DNA of 64,000 nucleotides from Paraburkholderia mimosarum LMG 23256 = NBRC 106338 (GTDB taxonomy: Bacteria > Pseudomonadota > Gammaproteobacteria > Burkholderiales > Burkholderiaceae). Within the stretch, counting starts at the first letter, position 1; each line of letters starts with the position of its first letter. Made by a program: the position numbers and the translations under genes. Under the pieces are notes generated by a model. It did not search any database. It had not been told where the DNA came from and saw nothing but the letters and a program-made list of their open reading frames with translations. The stretch spans positions 1-64,000 of the forward strand of contig NZ_BBJJ01000025.1 in the NCBI RefSeq assembly GCF_000739815.1, read 5' to 3'. Of this stretch, positions 34,636 through 44,183 are shown in pieces.

Positions 34636-35899
34636 GATCGCGCTCCGCTTCGTCCCATATCAGGCGAGGATCGAACGCCATCGCCGCAAACATCGTCAGC
34701 ACCACCACCGCCCCGAATGCGATCGCCGCGTTGCCGGCCTGGATGGTCGCCAGCGCCTGGAACTGCACCAGTGCAACGAGCATCGTGATGACGTAGATAT
34801 CGAGCATCGACCAGCGCCCCACGAACTCGACCACCCGATAGATCCGCGTGCGTTGCACGGCGTACCAGCGCGAGTGCAGTTGCGTGGAGATCGCGAGGTA
34901 AGCGAGCGCGAGGATCTTCAGCATTGGCACGGCAATACTCGCGACGAACACGACGATTGCCAGCGGCCATGACCCGGACGTCCACAGATAGACGACACCG
35001 GAGAGGATCGTGTCGTTCTCCGTGCCGAACAGCGAGTTCGTGTACATCACGGGCAACAGATTCGCCGGGATGTACATCACCATCGCCGCGGTCAGGAAGG
35101 CCCACGTGCGCGAGAGGCTTGCGGGCTTGCGCAGGTGCATTGGCGCGCCACAGCGCGGACAATCGAACGCGTGTGCGTGACGCGGCGCGCTGGCGAGCAG
35201 TCCGCAATCGTGACAAAGGGCGAGACCGCATCGCGCTGCGGTAGCTGCGCCTTGCAGCGACGCCTCGTCCACGTCCGCTTCAGCGCTCTTGTGCTGGATT
35301 GCGGCGACGCGCGACCACAGGTTACGTGTATCGAATGCGGAGCCAGCCGCCGCCAGTACGAACATCAGGGCACCGAACGACCAGAGCGCGGGACCCACCA
35401 CCACGCCAGCGATCGCGGACAACTTCACGAGCGCGACCAGCAAGCCGAGAATCAGCACTTCGGTCATGCCCCACGGCTGACAGAGATGGCACAGCCGGAA
35501 TATGGCCGGACCGCCCCACGGAGCACGGTCGAACTTGAGCGGTATCAGCAGCCACAACATGCTCGCGGTCTGCAAGACCGGCATCAGAAACGTGGTCGCG
35601 AATACCAGGCCCGCGATCGGCCATTTTCCGTCGTGATACAGCACGCTCACGGCGCCCAGCAGCGTCGTCTCGACGACGGTGCCGTTGACCGACAGACCAA
35701 CGATCGGGTAGAGGTTCGACACCGCAAAGAGCACAACGGCGGCGAGAGAAAACGCGAGCGCGCGATCGAGACTGCCGGGCAGTTCCCGGTACAGCTCGGC
35801 GCGGCAGCGCCGGCATCGCAACGCCCCTCCCTCCGGCACGGCCACCTCGCGCTGCAGGAGATCGCATTCGTGACAGGCGATAAGTTTCCCACGGGTCAT
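34610..35899 (-). CDS. pqiA: PqiA-like integral membrane protein
   Basis: Inner-membrane protein of 429 aa with two tandem PqiA domains. Each begins with a zinc-ribbon pair of CxxC motifs (CHECDLLQRE/CRRCRAE and CHDCGLL/CPRCGAP) and continues with about four TM segments. It is the transport partner of PqiB. The start at 35899 is chosen because the first zinc ribbon begins there and the ATG overlaps the OMF stop as ATGA. This ties pqiABC translationally to the efflux genes. Confidence 0.93.
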   Translation of the reverse strand: MTRGKLIACHECDLLQREVAVPEGGALRCRRCRAELYRELPGSLDRALAFSLAAVVLFAVSNLYPIVGLSVNGTVVETTLLGAVSVLYHDGKWPIAGLVFATTFLMPVLQTASMLWLLIPLKFDRAPWGGPAIFRLCHLCQPWGMTEVLILGLLVALVKLSAIAGVVVGPALWSFGALMFVLAAAGSAFDTRNLWSRVAAIQHKSAEADVDEASLQGAATAARCGLALCHDCGLLASAPRHAHAFDCPRCGAPMHLRKPASLSRTWAFLTAAMVMYIPANLLPVMYTNSLFGTENDTILSGVVYLWTSGSWPLAIVVFVASIAVPMLKILALAYLAISTQLHSRWYAVQRTRIYRVVEFVGRWSMLDIYVITMLVALVQFQALATIQAGNAAIAFGAVVVLTMFAAMAFDPRLIWDEAERDHAGTRQRA

Positions 35900-37389
35900 T
35901 GGGACACCTGTGCGACAGGCTGCGCAGATGTGGCTGGCGGTTGCGACTGTGCGGGTGCCGAGGCCGGCACGGTCATCTGCTCTGCTTGAACAACCCAGCC
36001 TCCGCCCATCGCCATATAGAGGTTGACGACGTTCGTCAGGGTTGCCGCCTGGGTCTGCGTGAACTGAATTTCGGCGTTGAACAAATTGCGCTCGGCGTCG
36101 AGCACCTCCAGGTAGCTCGTATAACCACCTTCGTAGCGCGCGCTCGCGAGCCGCAGATACTTGCGCAGCGCCTCGACCTGCCTGCCCTGGACTATCAGTT
36201 GCTCGCGCGACTTCTGGACCGCGATCAAGGAGTCGTCGACTTGCTGGAACGCGACCTGGATGGCGCTCTGGTAGGCGAAGAGCGCTTCTTGCTGCCGCGC
36301 GTCGGCCTGTTTGTTCTGCCCGTAGATGTTGCCAGCAGTGAAAATCGGCGCGGTCACGGCCCCGGCGAACGACCACACTCGCGCCGGGCCAGTAAACAGA
36401 CTCGAGAACTGCGTGCTGGTCGAGCCAAAGAATCCCGTCAGCGAGATCTGCGGGAAGTACAAGGCGCGCGCCGCGCCGATCAATGCGTTTTGTGCGATCA
36501 GGTTCTGCTCTGCCTGTAGCAGGTCGGGCCGACGATTGAGCAGGTCCGACGGCACCCCCGCAGGCACCGCGGGCGTGGCCAGCGCGCCCAGCGCGCGGCC
36601 ACGCAGGATCGGCATGGGATTGCTGCCAAGCAGCACCGAGAGCGCGTCTTCCTGCTGCGCGATCTGTTGCTCGAGCAGCGGGATGTTTGCCGCCGTCGCC
36701 TCATAGTCGGACTGACTCTGCGCAAGCTCCATCTCCGAGGTCTGGCCGTACTGCAGACGCAGTGTGAACACATGCACGGAATCGGCCCGGCTCCCCAGTG
36801 TGCGTTGTGCGATTTCGAGCTGGCTGTCGAGGCTGCGCAGCACGATGTACGAGGAGGCGACCTGCGCAACGAGCGTCAGGATGGTCGCGCGGCGCGCCTC
36901 CTCGGCAGCGCTCACATTGGCGCGCGCGGCTTCTGTTTCACGCCTCACCTGACCAAACAGGTCGATCGTCCAGAAGCCCGATATGCCGGCCTGGAATTCG
37001 TTGAATACAGGGGAGGCGCCAGTGGGTAGCGGTACGGGACCATTCTGCGTTGCGCGCTCGCGCGTCGCATTCAACCCGACGCTCGCTTGCGGGAAGAGTG
37101 CAGAACGTGTGCTCACGAACTGGCCCAGGAACTCGTTGACGCGCGCGGCCGCCTGCTTGACGTTGAGGTTGTTCTCCAGCGCAGTCTTGATCAAGTCATC
37201 GAGGACGGGATCCTGAAACTGCTCCCACCACGCCGTGTTGACGACGTCGGCCGCGTCTCCATAATCGAACCGGAATGTCGCGGGCACGGCCACCTTCGGT
37301 CGCTCGTAGTCGGGGCCGAGCAGGCAGCCATACAGCGAGCCTGCGAGCACTAGCATCATGGAGAGACGCGCGTATGGGGCGGCACGCAT
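35896..37389 (-). CDS. Outer-membrane efflux lipoprotein (NodT/OprM family)
   Basis: Outer-membrane channel of a tripartite efflux system, 497 aa. The signal peptide ends in GSLYGC (lipid anchor), then CLLGPDYERPKVAVPATF, and two OEP domains with repeated helical/Leu-Ala-Gln patterns (LDDLIKTALENNLNVKQAAA; TSEMELAQSQSDYEATAANI; NRRPDLLQAEQNLIAQNALI). The start at 37389 lies one base after the RND stop (TGA-A-ATG), with GGGAGAG upstream. Confidence 0.93.
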   Translation of the reverse strand: MRAAPYARLSMMLVLAGSLYGCLLGPDYERPKVAVPATFRFDYGDAADVVNTAWWEQFQDPVLDDLIKTALENNLNVKQAAARVNEFLGQFVSTRSALFPQASVGLNATRERATQNGPVPLPTGASPVFNEFQAGISGFWTIDLFGQVRRETEAARANVSAAEEARRATILTLVAQVASSYIVLRSLDSQLEIAQRTLGSRADSVHVFTLRLQYGQTSEMELAQSQSDYEATAANIPLLEQQIAQQEDALSVLLGSNPMPILRGRALGALATPAVPAGVPSDLLNRRPDLLQAEQNLIAQNALIGAARALYFPQISLTGFFGSTSTQFSSLFTGPARVWSFAGAVTAPIFTAGNIYGQNKQADARQQEALFAYQSAIQVAFQQVDDSLIAVQKSREQLIVQGRQVEALRKYLRLASARYEGGYTSYLEVLDAERNLFNAEIQFTQTQAATLTNVVNLYMAMGGGWVVQAEQMTVPASAPAQSQPPATSAQPVAQVSQ

Positions 37390-37390
37390 T

Positions 37391-40300
37391 TCACTCTCCC
37401 TCGCGCCGCGCCGAAGGCGAGGCATGCTGGGAGCCGGGTCCGCCCGTATTCGGGGGCGGCGCGCTGGGCCCCGTGTGAGGCGTCTCCTTGCCCCCGGTCT
37501 TGCGCGAGCCAATCGATTCGATGCCCCAGTAGAACATCGGGATGAAGAAGACGGCGATGGCGGTTGCCCCCAGCATCCCGCCGATCACACCCGTACCGAT
37601 CGAATGACGGCTGTTCTGCGAGGCGCCGAGCGCGATGGCGAGCGGCACGCAGCCGAGGATAAAGGCGAGCGAGGTCATCACGATCGGACGCAGGCGCTCC
37701 TCGGCCGCGGTCAGCGCGGCATCGTACGGCGACTTGCCCTGCTCCCGGTTCAGCACCGCGAATTCGAAGATCAGGATGGCGTTCTTCGCGGCGAGCGCGA
37801 CCAGCATCGTCAAGCCGATCTGGAAGTACACGTCGTTATTGAGCCCACGCAGCAGAATCGCGAGCAGCGCGCCAAACAGGGCGAATGGCACCGCCATCAG
37901 CACGCCGAACGGCAACGACCACTTTTCGTATTGCGCCGCAAGGATCAGGAACACCATGATGATGCCGAACACGAATACGAGGTTCCCCGTCGAGCCCGAC
38001 TTGATCTCCTCGAACGCCTCACCGCTCCAGCCGACCGAGTAACCCGGCGGCATCTGCGCGGCAAGCTCCCGCAAGGTCGATATCACCTGTCCGGAGCTGT
38101 AGCCCGGTGCCGCGTTCACTGTGATTTTCACGGCAGGGAAGTTGTTGAACCGGGTGACGAGGTCGGGGCCTGTCACGTACCGGTACGTCATGACCGCCTT
38201 GATCGGCACCATGTTGTTGGTGCGGCTGCGCACGTAGATCTGGTCGAGGTCGCGCGGCGTGAGACGGTAGCGCGGATCGGCCTGCACGATCACCTGCCAC
38301 AGCCGCGCGTCTTTATTGAACTGCGACACGTAGAGCGAGCCGAACATGGTTTGCATGGCGCTGTACACCTCCTCGACCGGCACACCGAGCGTCTCTGCCT
38401 GATCGCGATCGACATTCACGCGCAGTTGCTGCGACGCCGCGTTGAACGTCGAGGTCACGCCGGTCAACTCCGGCCGCGCCTTCGCCTTGGTCACGAAATC
38501 CTGGACGACGCCTGCGAGCTGCTGAATCGACCCGTCGCCCTGGCTTTCGATCCACATCTCGGTGCCGCCCGTCGTCCCGAGGCCGGGAATGGACGGCGGA
38601 TTGACCGGCACCACGATGCCCTCCTGCACCTTCGATAAGGTCTCGTAGGCCTTGATCAAGACCGCCCGCGCGTTCTGTTCCCTGATATTCGAGAACTTGT
38701 ATCGCTCATCGAAGCCCTTCAGGCCGACGAAGAACGTGCCCGCGTTGTACTTGTTCTGGCTGTCAAGCAGGCTGTAGCCATTTACAACGGTGATGCTGCT
38801 GACCGCGGGTTGCTTCATGAAATGGTCGGTGACCTTGTCGCCGACCGCCGCGGTCCGGTCGAGGCTGGCCGCGTCCGGCATGATGATCGCGCCAAGCAGA
38901 TAGCCCTGATCCTCGGGCGGCAGGAAGGCACCCGGAATCGACCTGGCCATCAGGACCGCGAGCACGATAACGCCCGCGAAGACGAGGATGCCGATCACGT
39001 AACGCTTGATGATGAACTGCACGGCACGCCCATAGCCCGCCGTCATCTGCGTGAACTTGTTTTCGAACCAGCGGAAGAAGCCCTTCTTCTCCTGGTGCGT
39101 GGGCTTGAGCAGGATGGCGGCCAGCGCGGGCGAGAGTGTCAGCGCCACGACTCCGGAGAGCACCACGGAAATCGCAATCGTGATCGCAAACTGCTTGTAC
39201 AACTGTCCCGTGATCCCACCGAGGAATGCGACCGGGACGAACACGGCACACATCACGAGCACGATCGCCACGACCGGTCCCGATACCTCGTCCATCGCGC
39301 GCTTGGCCGCATCTTTAGGACTCAGCCCGTGGACGGTCATGTTGCGCTCGACGTTCTCGATCACGACAATCGCGTCGTCCACGACAATGCCGATCGCGAG
39401 CACCATGCCGAACAACGTCAGCATGTTGATGGAGAATCCCAGCGCAGCCATCCCCATCGCGGTGCCGACGATCGACACGGGAACCGCGATCACCGGGATG
39501 ATCGTCGCCCGCAAGCTCTGCAGGAACACGAACACGACGATCACCACCAGCACGAGCGCCTCGAAGAACGTGTGAATCACGTCGCTGATCGATGCGCGCG
39601 TAAAATCCGTCGTATCCATTGCGATCTGATAGTCGAGCCCCTCAGGGAACGACTTCTTCAGCGTTGCGAGCGTCGCGCGCACCTGCTTCGAAACGTCGAG
39701 CGCGTTCGCACCTGGCTGCTGATAGACCGCGATAACGGTCGCCGGCTTGCCCTGGAAGGTGGTGCGATTGGAATAGCTCTTCTGTCCGAGTTCCGCCCGG
39801 CCGACGTCCCTGAGCCTGACGATAGCCGCTCCGCTGCTCGCTGCGCGGATGATGATATTGTCGAACTCGACGGGGGTTGCGAGGCGCCCCGTCGTCGTCA
39901 CCGCGAACGATTGCTCGACCGCGCTGCCCGTCGGTGACTGGCCGACCGTCCCCACCGCGAATTCCTGATTCTGGGCGCGCACGGCGTTCTGAACGTCGCC
40001 CGCGGTAATGCCGAGTTGCGCCATGCGATCCGGCTTCAGCCAGATTCGCATCGCGTAGTCAGGTGTCCCAAAGATAGATGACTGGTTGGCGCCTGGTATG
40101 CGCTTGAGCGTGTCGAGCACATAGACGTTCGCGTAGTTCGCGATATAGGTCGGATCGAATCGCTCGTCCGGCGAGTAGATCGCGATCACCATCATGAACG
40201 CATTCGACTTCTTCTGGACCTGGATCCCCTGGGCCTGAACGCTCTCCGGGAGTTGCGGCAATGCGAGGTTCACACGGTTCTGCACGTCGACCTGCGCGAG

Positions 40301-40609
40301 TTCAGGATTCGTGCCGATCTCGAAGAAGACATTGAGCGTCAGGTTGCCCGTCGACGAACTCGACGAATACATGTAGATCATGTTGTCCGCGCCGTTGACC
40401 TGCTGCTCGATCGGCGCGGCGACGTTGTTCGCAACAACTTCGGCACTCGCTCCAGGGTAAGTGGCCGATACCGTGATCTGCGGCGGCGTGATGTCCGGGT
40501 ACTGCGCAATGGGCAGAGAGAACAGGGTCAACGCGCCGCCAAGCGTGATGACGATTGAAATGACGGACGCAAAAATCGGCCGGTCGATACAGAAGTGGGA
40601 GATATTCAT
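37391..40609 (-). CDS. RND multidrug efflux transporter (HAE1 family)
   Basis: Proton-driven inner-membrane pump of 1072 aa with 12 TM segments and two large periplasmic loops. Seen are N-terminal FCIDRPIFASVISIVITLGG, TM4 with the paired proton-relay Asp (GIVVDDAIVVIENVERNM), GSAVEQSFAVTTTG and GVVALTLSPALAAILLKP. The C-terminus carries an extra Pro/Gly/Ser-rich tail of about 25 residues. It resembles AcrB/MexB/BpeB-type drug pumps; substrates cannot be told from sequence. It lies 12 bp after the adaptor gene. Confidence 0.95.
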   Translation of the reverse strand: MNISHFCIDRPIFASVISIVITLGGALTLFSLPIAQYPDITPPQITVSATYPGASAEVVANNVAAPIEQQVNGADNMIYMYSSSSSTGNLTLNVFFEIGTNPELAQVDVQNRVNLALPQLPESVQAQGIQVQKKSNAFMMVIAIYSPDERFDPTYIANYANVYVLDTLKRIPGANQSSIFGTPDYAMRIWLKPDRMAQLGITAGDVQNAVRAQNQEFAVGTVGQSPTGSAVEQSFAVTTTGRLATPVEFDNIIIRAASSGAAIVRLRDVGRAELGQKSYSNRTTFQGKPATVIAVYQQPGANALDVSKQVRATLATLKKSFPEGLDYQIAMDTTDFTRASISDVIHTFFEALVLVVIVVFVFLQSLRATIIPVIAVPVSIVGTAMGMAALGFSINMLTLFGMVLAIGIVVDDAIVVIENVERNMTVHGLSPKDAAKRAMDEVSGPVVAIVLVMCAVFVPVAFLGGITGQLYKQFAITIAISVVLSGVVALTLSPALAAILLKPTHQEKKGFFRWFENKFTQMTAGYGRAVQFIIKRYVIGILVFAGVIVLAVLMARSIPGAFLPPEDQGYLLGAIIMPDAASLDRTAAVGDKVTDHFMKQPAVSSITVVNGYSLLDSQNKYNAGTFFVGLKGFDERYKFSNIREQNARAVLIKAYETLSKVQEGIVVPVNPPSIPGLGTTGGTEMWIESQGDGSIQQLAGVVQDFVTKAKARPELTGVTSTFNAASQQLRVNVDRDQAETLGVPVEEVYSAMQTMFGSLYVSQFNKDARLWQVIVQADPRYRLTPRDLDQIYVRSRTNNMVPIKAVMTYRYVTGPDLVTRFNNFPAVKITVNAAPGYSSGQVISTLRELAAQMPPGYSVGWSGEAFEEIKSGSTGNLVFVFGIIMVFLILAAQYEKWSLPFGVLMAVPFALFGALLAILLRGLNNDVYFQIGLTMLVALAAKNAILIFEFAVLNREQGKSPYDAALTAAEERLRPIVMTSLAFILGCVPLAIALGASQNSRHSIGTGVIGGMLGATAIAVFFIPMFYWGIESIGSRKTGGKETPHTGPSAPPPNTGGPGSQHASPSARREGE

Positions 40610-40621
40610 GGAGACCTGCCC

Positions 40622-41920
40622 TCAGTGCGACGCGCCGCTGGCCGCGCGAGGCGCCGCGGGTGCAGGCATTGCCCCGCCAGCTGCGCTCACCTGCGGCTCG
40701 GAAGCCCCGCCCTTCTCGACGACCTTCTTGCCGCCGGTCTCCGTCGAAGCGAGCGTACCCACGACCTTCAGCGGAACATCCGGCACGACACGGATCGCAC
40801 CATCCACGACGATGCGTTCGCCGGCCCTGAGGCCATCGTTGATGAACCAGTTGTCGCCGTTCCAGTCACCCACTTCGACGACGCGTTGCTTCGCCTTCGA
40901 CTCCTGGTCGATGACCCAGACGAAGTGGCTCTTCGCTCCCTGCAACACCGCGCGCTGCGGCACGAGGATCGCCCCCGGCCGTACCGCCCCCGAAACGCGC
41001 GCGCGCACGAACTGACCGGGACGCAGTGTGCCCTTGGGATTGGCGAGAACGGCGCGCACGAGAAACGTCCCGGTTTCGGTACTGAATGCGGGATTCGCAA
41101 AACTGATCGTGCCGTGCTGTGGAAACTCCGAACCGTCGGCAAGATCGACTGTCACGACAAATTCGCTCTTTGGCGGAAAGATCAGCTTGCCAGCCGCCAC
41201 CTCGTCCTGAAAGCGGAGCATTTCATTTTCGGAAATGCTGAAGTTCACCCACATTGGATCGAGTTGATAGACATAGGTCAGGAGGCCGGACGCGTTCGCA
41301 ATCAGATAGCTTCCGTCCTGCTGTCGCGCGTAGCTCGCCAGACCCCTCAGCGGCGACTTGATCGTTGTATACCCAAGGTTGAGCTTCGCGGTCTCGACCT
41401 GACCTTGCGCCGAGATCACCGCGGCTTGCGCCTGCTTCTCGTTGCCGATCGCGTCGTCGAGATCCTTCTGGCTCAATGCGTGCTGCGCTGCCAGCGGCTT
41501 GACCCGTGCGAGATTCTGCTGCGCGACCGTGAGCCTCGCCTGCTGCTGTGCCAGCAGACCCTGTGCAGTCAGCAAGGCAGCCTCGAATGGCTTCGGGTCC
41601 ATCTTGAACAAGGTCTGGCCGGCCTTCACCTCCTGGCCTTCGGTATAGGTTCTTTCATCGAGGAAACCGTCTACGCGCGCGCGAATTTCGACTTCGCGCG
41701 AACTTTGCGTTTGTGCGGTGAACTCGATGTCAACCGGAGTGTCGCGCGCGACGACCTTCATGACCGTGACTTCCGGCGCGCCGAGCGCCGGCGGATCGGA
41801 AGCCTTCTTGCAACCGGCAGAGAGCGCCAGCGCCAAGGCGATGAGCGTCAGTGGCAGGGCACTCCGGCAGAACGCGTATGCCGCCGATGATCGACGCGTG
41901 GAAGGAAACGGGCCGCTCAT
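40622..41920 (-). CDS. RND efflux periplasmic adaptor (MFP family)
   Basis: Adaptor lipoprotein of 432 aa. The signal ends in LSAGC (about residue 37), followed by VVARDTPVDIEFTAQTQSSR, the lipoyl half YTEGQEVKAGQTLFKMDPKP, a helical hairpin (about 115-180), YTTIKSPLRGLASYARQQDG, a beta-barrel and an Ala/Pro-rich tail. ATG 41920 is chosen because GGAGGT lies 5 nt upstream and it directly begins the signal peptide. First gene of the MFP-RND-OMF-pqiABC operon. Confidence 0.93.
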   Translation of the reverse strand: MSGPFPSTRRSSAAYAFCRSALPLTLIALALALSAGCKKASDPPALGAPEVTVMKVVARDTPVDIEFTAQTQSSREVEIRARVDGFLDERTYTEGQEVKAGQTLFKMDPKPFEAALLTAQGLLAQQQARLTVAQQNLARVKPLAAQHALSQKDLDDAIGNEKQAQAAVISAQGQVETAKLNLGYTTIKSPLRGLASYARQQDGSYLIANASGLLTYVYQLDPMWVNFSISENEMLRFQDEVAAGKLIFPPKSEFVVTVDLADGSEFPQHGTISFANPAFSTETGTFLVRAVLANPKGTLRPGQFVRARVSGAVRPGAILVPQRAVLQGAKSHFVWVIDQESKAKQRVVEVGDWNGDNWFINDGLRAGERIVVDGAIRVVPDVPLKVVGTLASTETGGKKVVEKGGASEPQVSAAGGAMPAPAAPRAASGASH

Positions 41921-42963
41921 ATGGACCTCCCGCAGTGAGCCGTTCCCAGGCGCGACATGCGCCCGCGGGCTTCGAGGCGCGCGAGGCACATGGAACGAAG
42001 TTTGGATCGGGCTACCGCCGTTCTATTCATGTCTTATTCCTCAGCATGACCTCGACACTCGTGCCGCTCGTGCGATCCGTCATGGCTCGCTCGACCGTCG
42101 CGACCCGCGCTGCGACGCTTCGGTTTTCTGCGAGGTCTGCGTCCGCTCCCGACGCCAATGCGCTGCACCGGCTGCTGGCCACAGACCCCGATCACCGTGC
42201 CCGGGCTGGAACTCAACCCTTCATTTCATCTTACGAATCCAGTGCGCGTTGTTCCAACGTCGACCGCGCCCCTGACATGGCAGCTCTGAATGGGATACGG
42301 GGCCGGATGCTCACTTGGCCGCTTTCGGTCAAGTGTCGCGACCGAACAAGGAATGCACAATGAGACTTTGGTCCGATATTCATGCACTCATTCCGACCGT
42401 CGATTCGCGGGTCGGGCGCCTGCCGAGCGCCGTCCGTACAGGGGCGCCGTCCGGTGCGCCGTGGTCAGATGGGGTTGCACGATAGTGCAGCGATTCGCTG
42501 GACCAGCATTTCTGGTGTGCCAATCTACTGACGATGCAAACTTATTCGTCACACATAAATCACGATTTTCGAATATACGTATGCAAAATAATTTTAGCTA
42601 ACGTGTTACGCAGACAATAATTTCTCGAAATTCATGGAATAAACTTTTCCGGGTTAGCGCGCGCTCGACGCCGCGCCAAATGGGTCGTCACGATCTATTT
42701 CCTCACGCACTGCAGAAATCCTGTCGCGCCAACTCTCATTTCAGCAGATCGTTTTCGAGCACACCGCGCGACGATTTCAGCCTATATATAGGACCAAGGT
42801 CCACTATCGGTTTTGCCTTTAATTCCGTAGGCTTTCCCGGTGGTTGCGATCGCCCGGCGGATACTCAAGGGATAAACCGGGTAATTGGGCACCGGTTAGC
42901 GTTCGCGATGCTCGCATACCTTCATCTTTCTTATCGCTGTCGATGACGAACCGGGAGTCAATC
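41921..42963. other. 1-kb gap between the efflux operon and the exported-protein cluster
   Basis: Contains the efflux operon promoter (minus) and that of the secreted gene at 42964 (plus). From about 42500 to 42830 the sequence is clearly more AT-rich than its surroundings. No open frame here shows a credible protein, and no divergent regulator gene such as TetR or LysR, often found beside RND operons, is present. The shared 15-base motif lies at 42788. Confidence 0.5.
42788..42802. promoter_or_regulatory. ATAGGACCAAGGTCC motif (copy 2)
   Basis: Identical to 28086-28100, here extended upstream by TATAT. It lies 161 bp before the small secreted gene at 42964. Two exact 15-base copies, both in gaps ahead of plus-strand genes, are not expected by chance in a window this size. 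Confidence 0.4.
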
Positions 42964-43263
42964 ATGAACAATCGCGTGCTATTACCTTTAATGGCATCGG
43001 CGATATTGCTCGCGAGCAGCGCATTCGCCCAGCAATATCCGATGCTGGACGCCGTCGCCAACCGGGTCGTGCAGAAGTATCAGACATCGAGCTGCGAGCA
43101 GCTGTGGCAGGAACGCGCGGCGAAGCAGGGTCACCCGAGGCCGCAGGCCGAGGAGAACGCGATACAGGTGATGCGTAACGAGCCTCAGATGCGCGCGGCG
43201 TTTATCGACCGGGTGGCCGCGCCTGTCGCGAACAAGATGTTCGAGTGCGGGATGATTCCCTGA
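42964..43263 (+). CDS. Small exported protein, unknown
   Basis: Protein of 99 aa with a signal peptide (ASAILLASSAFAQ, cleaved near residue 23). The mature part is helical with two Cys (SSCEQLWQERAAKQ and MFECGMIP) that may form a disulfide. GGGAG lies 7 nt before ATG 42964. It heads a plus-strand run with the DUF2092, repeat and DUF4239 genes (48 bp to the next). No family recognised with certainty. Confidence 0.75.
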   Translation: MNNRVLLPLMASAILLASSAFAQQYPMLDAVANRVVQKYQTSSCEQLWQERAAKQGHPRPQAEENAIQVMRNEPQMRAAFIDRVAAPVANKMFECGMIP

Positions 43264-43311
43264 GCGCCGTCTGCCCGCTGCAAGCGCCCCGCGCGCATCA
43301 AGGAGGCCGCG

Positions 43312-44172
43312 ATGACATGCCGGAAACTTGCGTCGTACCTGATCTTTGCCATGCTGTGCCTCTGCGTTGCAACAAGCGGTGGCGCGCAGCAGAAAAATCC
43401 GGCCAGGAGTGCTTCGCGGCCTCAGCAAGCCAGCGCGCCCGACTTCGAGCCGGGGCTGGACCCGCGTGCGATCGATATTCTGAAGGCCGCAAGCGCACGG
43501 CTTGCCGCCGCGAAGACGATGACTTTCACGGCCATCGTCTCCTACGAAAATCCGAGCCGCCTCGGGCCGCCGCTCATTTACTCCACGAAGTCGGAGGTGA
43601 CGATGCAGCGGCCGGACAAACTGCGCGTGATCACGCTCGGTGACGGACCGCGCTCGGAGTTCTACTACGACGGCAAGACGATTACCGCATTGGCGCCGGC
43701 GGAAAAGCTGTTCTCCGTGGCCGACGCGCCGCCGACGATCGACGCTGCGCTCGAGAAAGCGTACGACCTAGGCGAGATCTATTTTCCATTCACGGACGTG
43801 GTCGTCGCGGATCCCTACAAGGACATCGCGAGCCGGTTGAAGATCGCGTTTTATATCGGTCAGTCGAGTGTGGTCGGCGATACGACGACGGACATGATCG
43901 CCTACGTCGTGGGCGACGTATTCGTGCAGGCCTGGATCGGCGCCGAGGACAAGCTGCCGCGCCGGATCTATGCCGTCTACCTCAATGACCCCGCCCGTCT
44001 GCGCCATGTGTTGGCGCTTTCGAACTGGACACTGGACGCACCGGTGCCCGCGCAAGCATTCCAGCCGCCCAATCTGGCCGGCGCGGCGCGCATAGCGTTC
44101 GAGCGTCCCGATGCGTCCAATGCGCGCGGCTTCATCCCTCCACCCAATGTGACCCATTCGGATCCCCACTGA
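43312..44172 (+). CDS. DUF2092 family exported protein
   Basis: Protein of 286 aa with an N-terminal signal peptide (about 1-25), then the DUF2092 region: DPRAIDILKAASARLAAAKT, TKSEVTMQRPDKLRVITLGD, EFYYDGKTITALAPAEKLFS and YVVGDVFVQAWIGAEDKLPR. The fold is related to LolA/LppX-type lipid-binding half barrels, so a hydrophobic ligand is plausible but unproven. AAGGAGG lies 6 nt before the start. The stop at 44172 is 11 bp before the repeat-protein gene. Confidence 0.85.
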   Translation: MTCRKLASYLIFAMLCLCVATSGGAQQKNPARSASRPQQASAPDFEPGLDPRAIDILKAASARLAAAKTMTFTAIVSYENPSRLGPPLIYSTKSEVTMQRPDKLRVITLGDGPRSEFYYDGKTITALAPAEKLFSVADAPPTIDAALEKAYDLGEIYFPFTDVVVADPYKDIASRLKIAFYIGQSSVVGDTTTDMIAYVVGDVFVQAWIGAEDKLPRRIYAVYLNDPARLRHVLALSNWTLDAPVPAQAFQPPNLAGAARIAFERPDASNARGFIPPPNVTHSDPH

Positions 44173-44183
44173 GGAGGCACATC

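Noticed and set aside
42290..42601. Short plus-strand open frame in the 1-kb gap
   Set aside because: No ribosome site, no signal or motif, and Arg/Cys-rich composition unlike neighbouring proteins.
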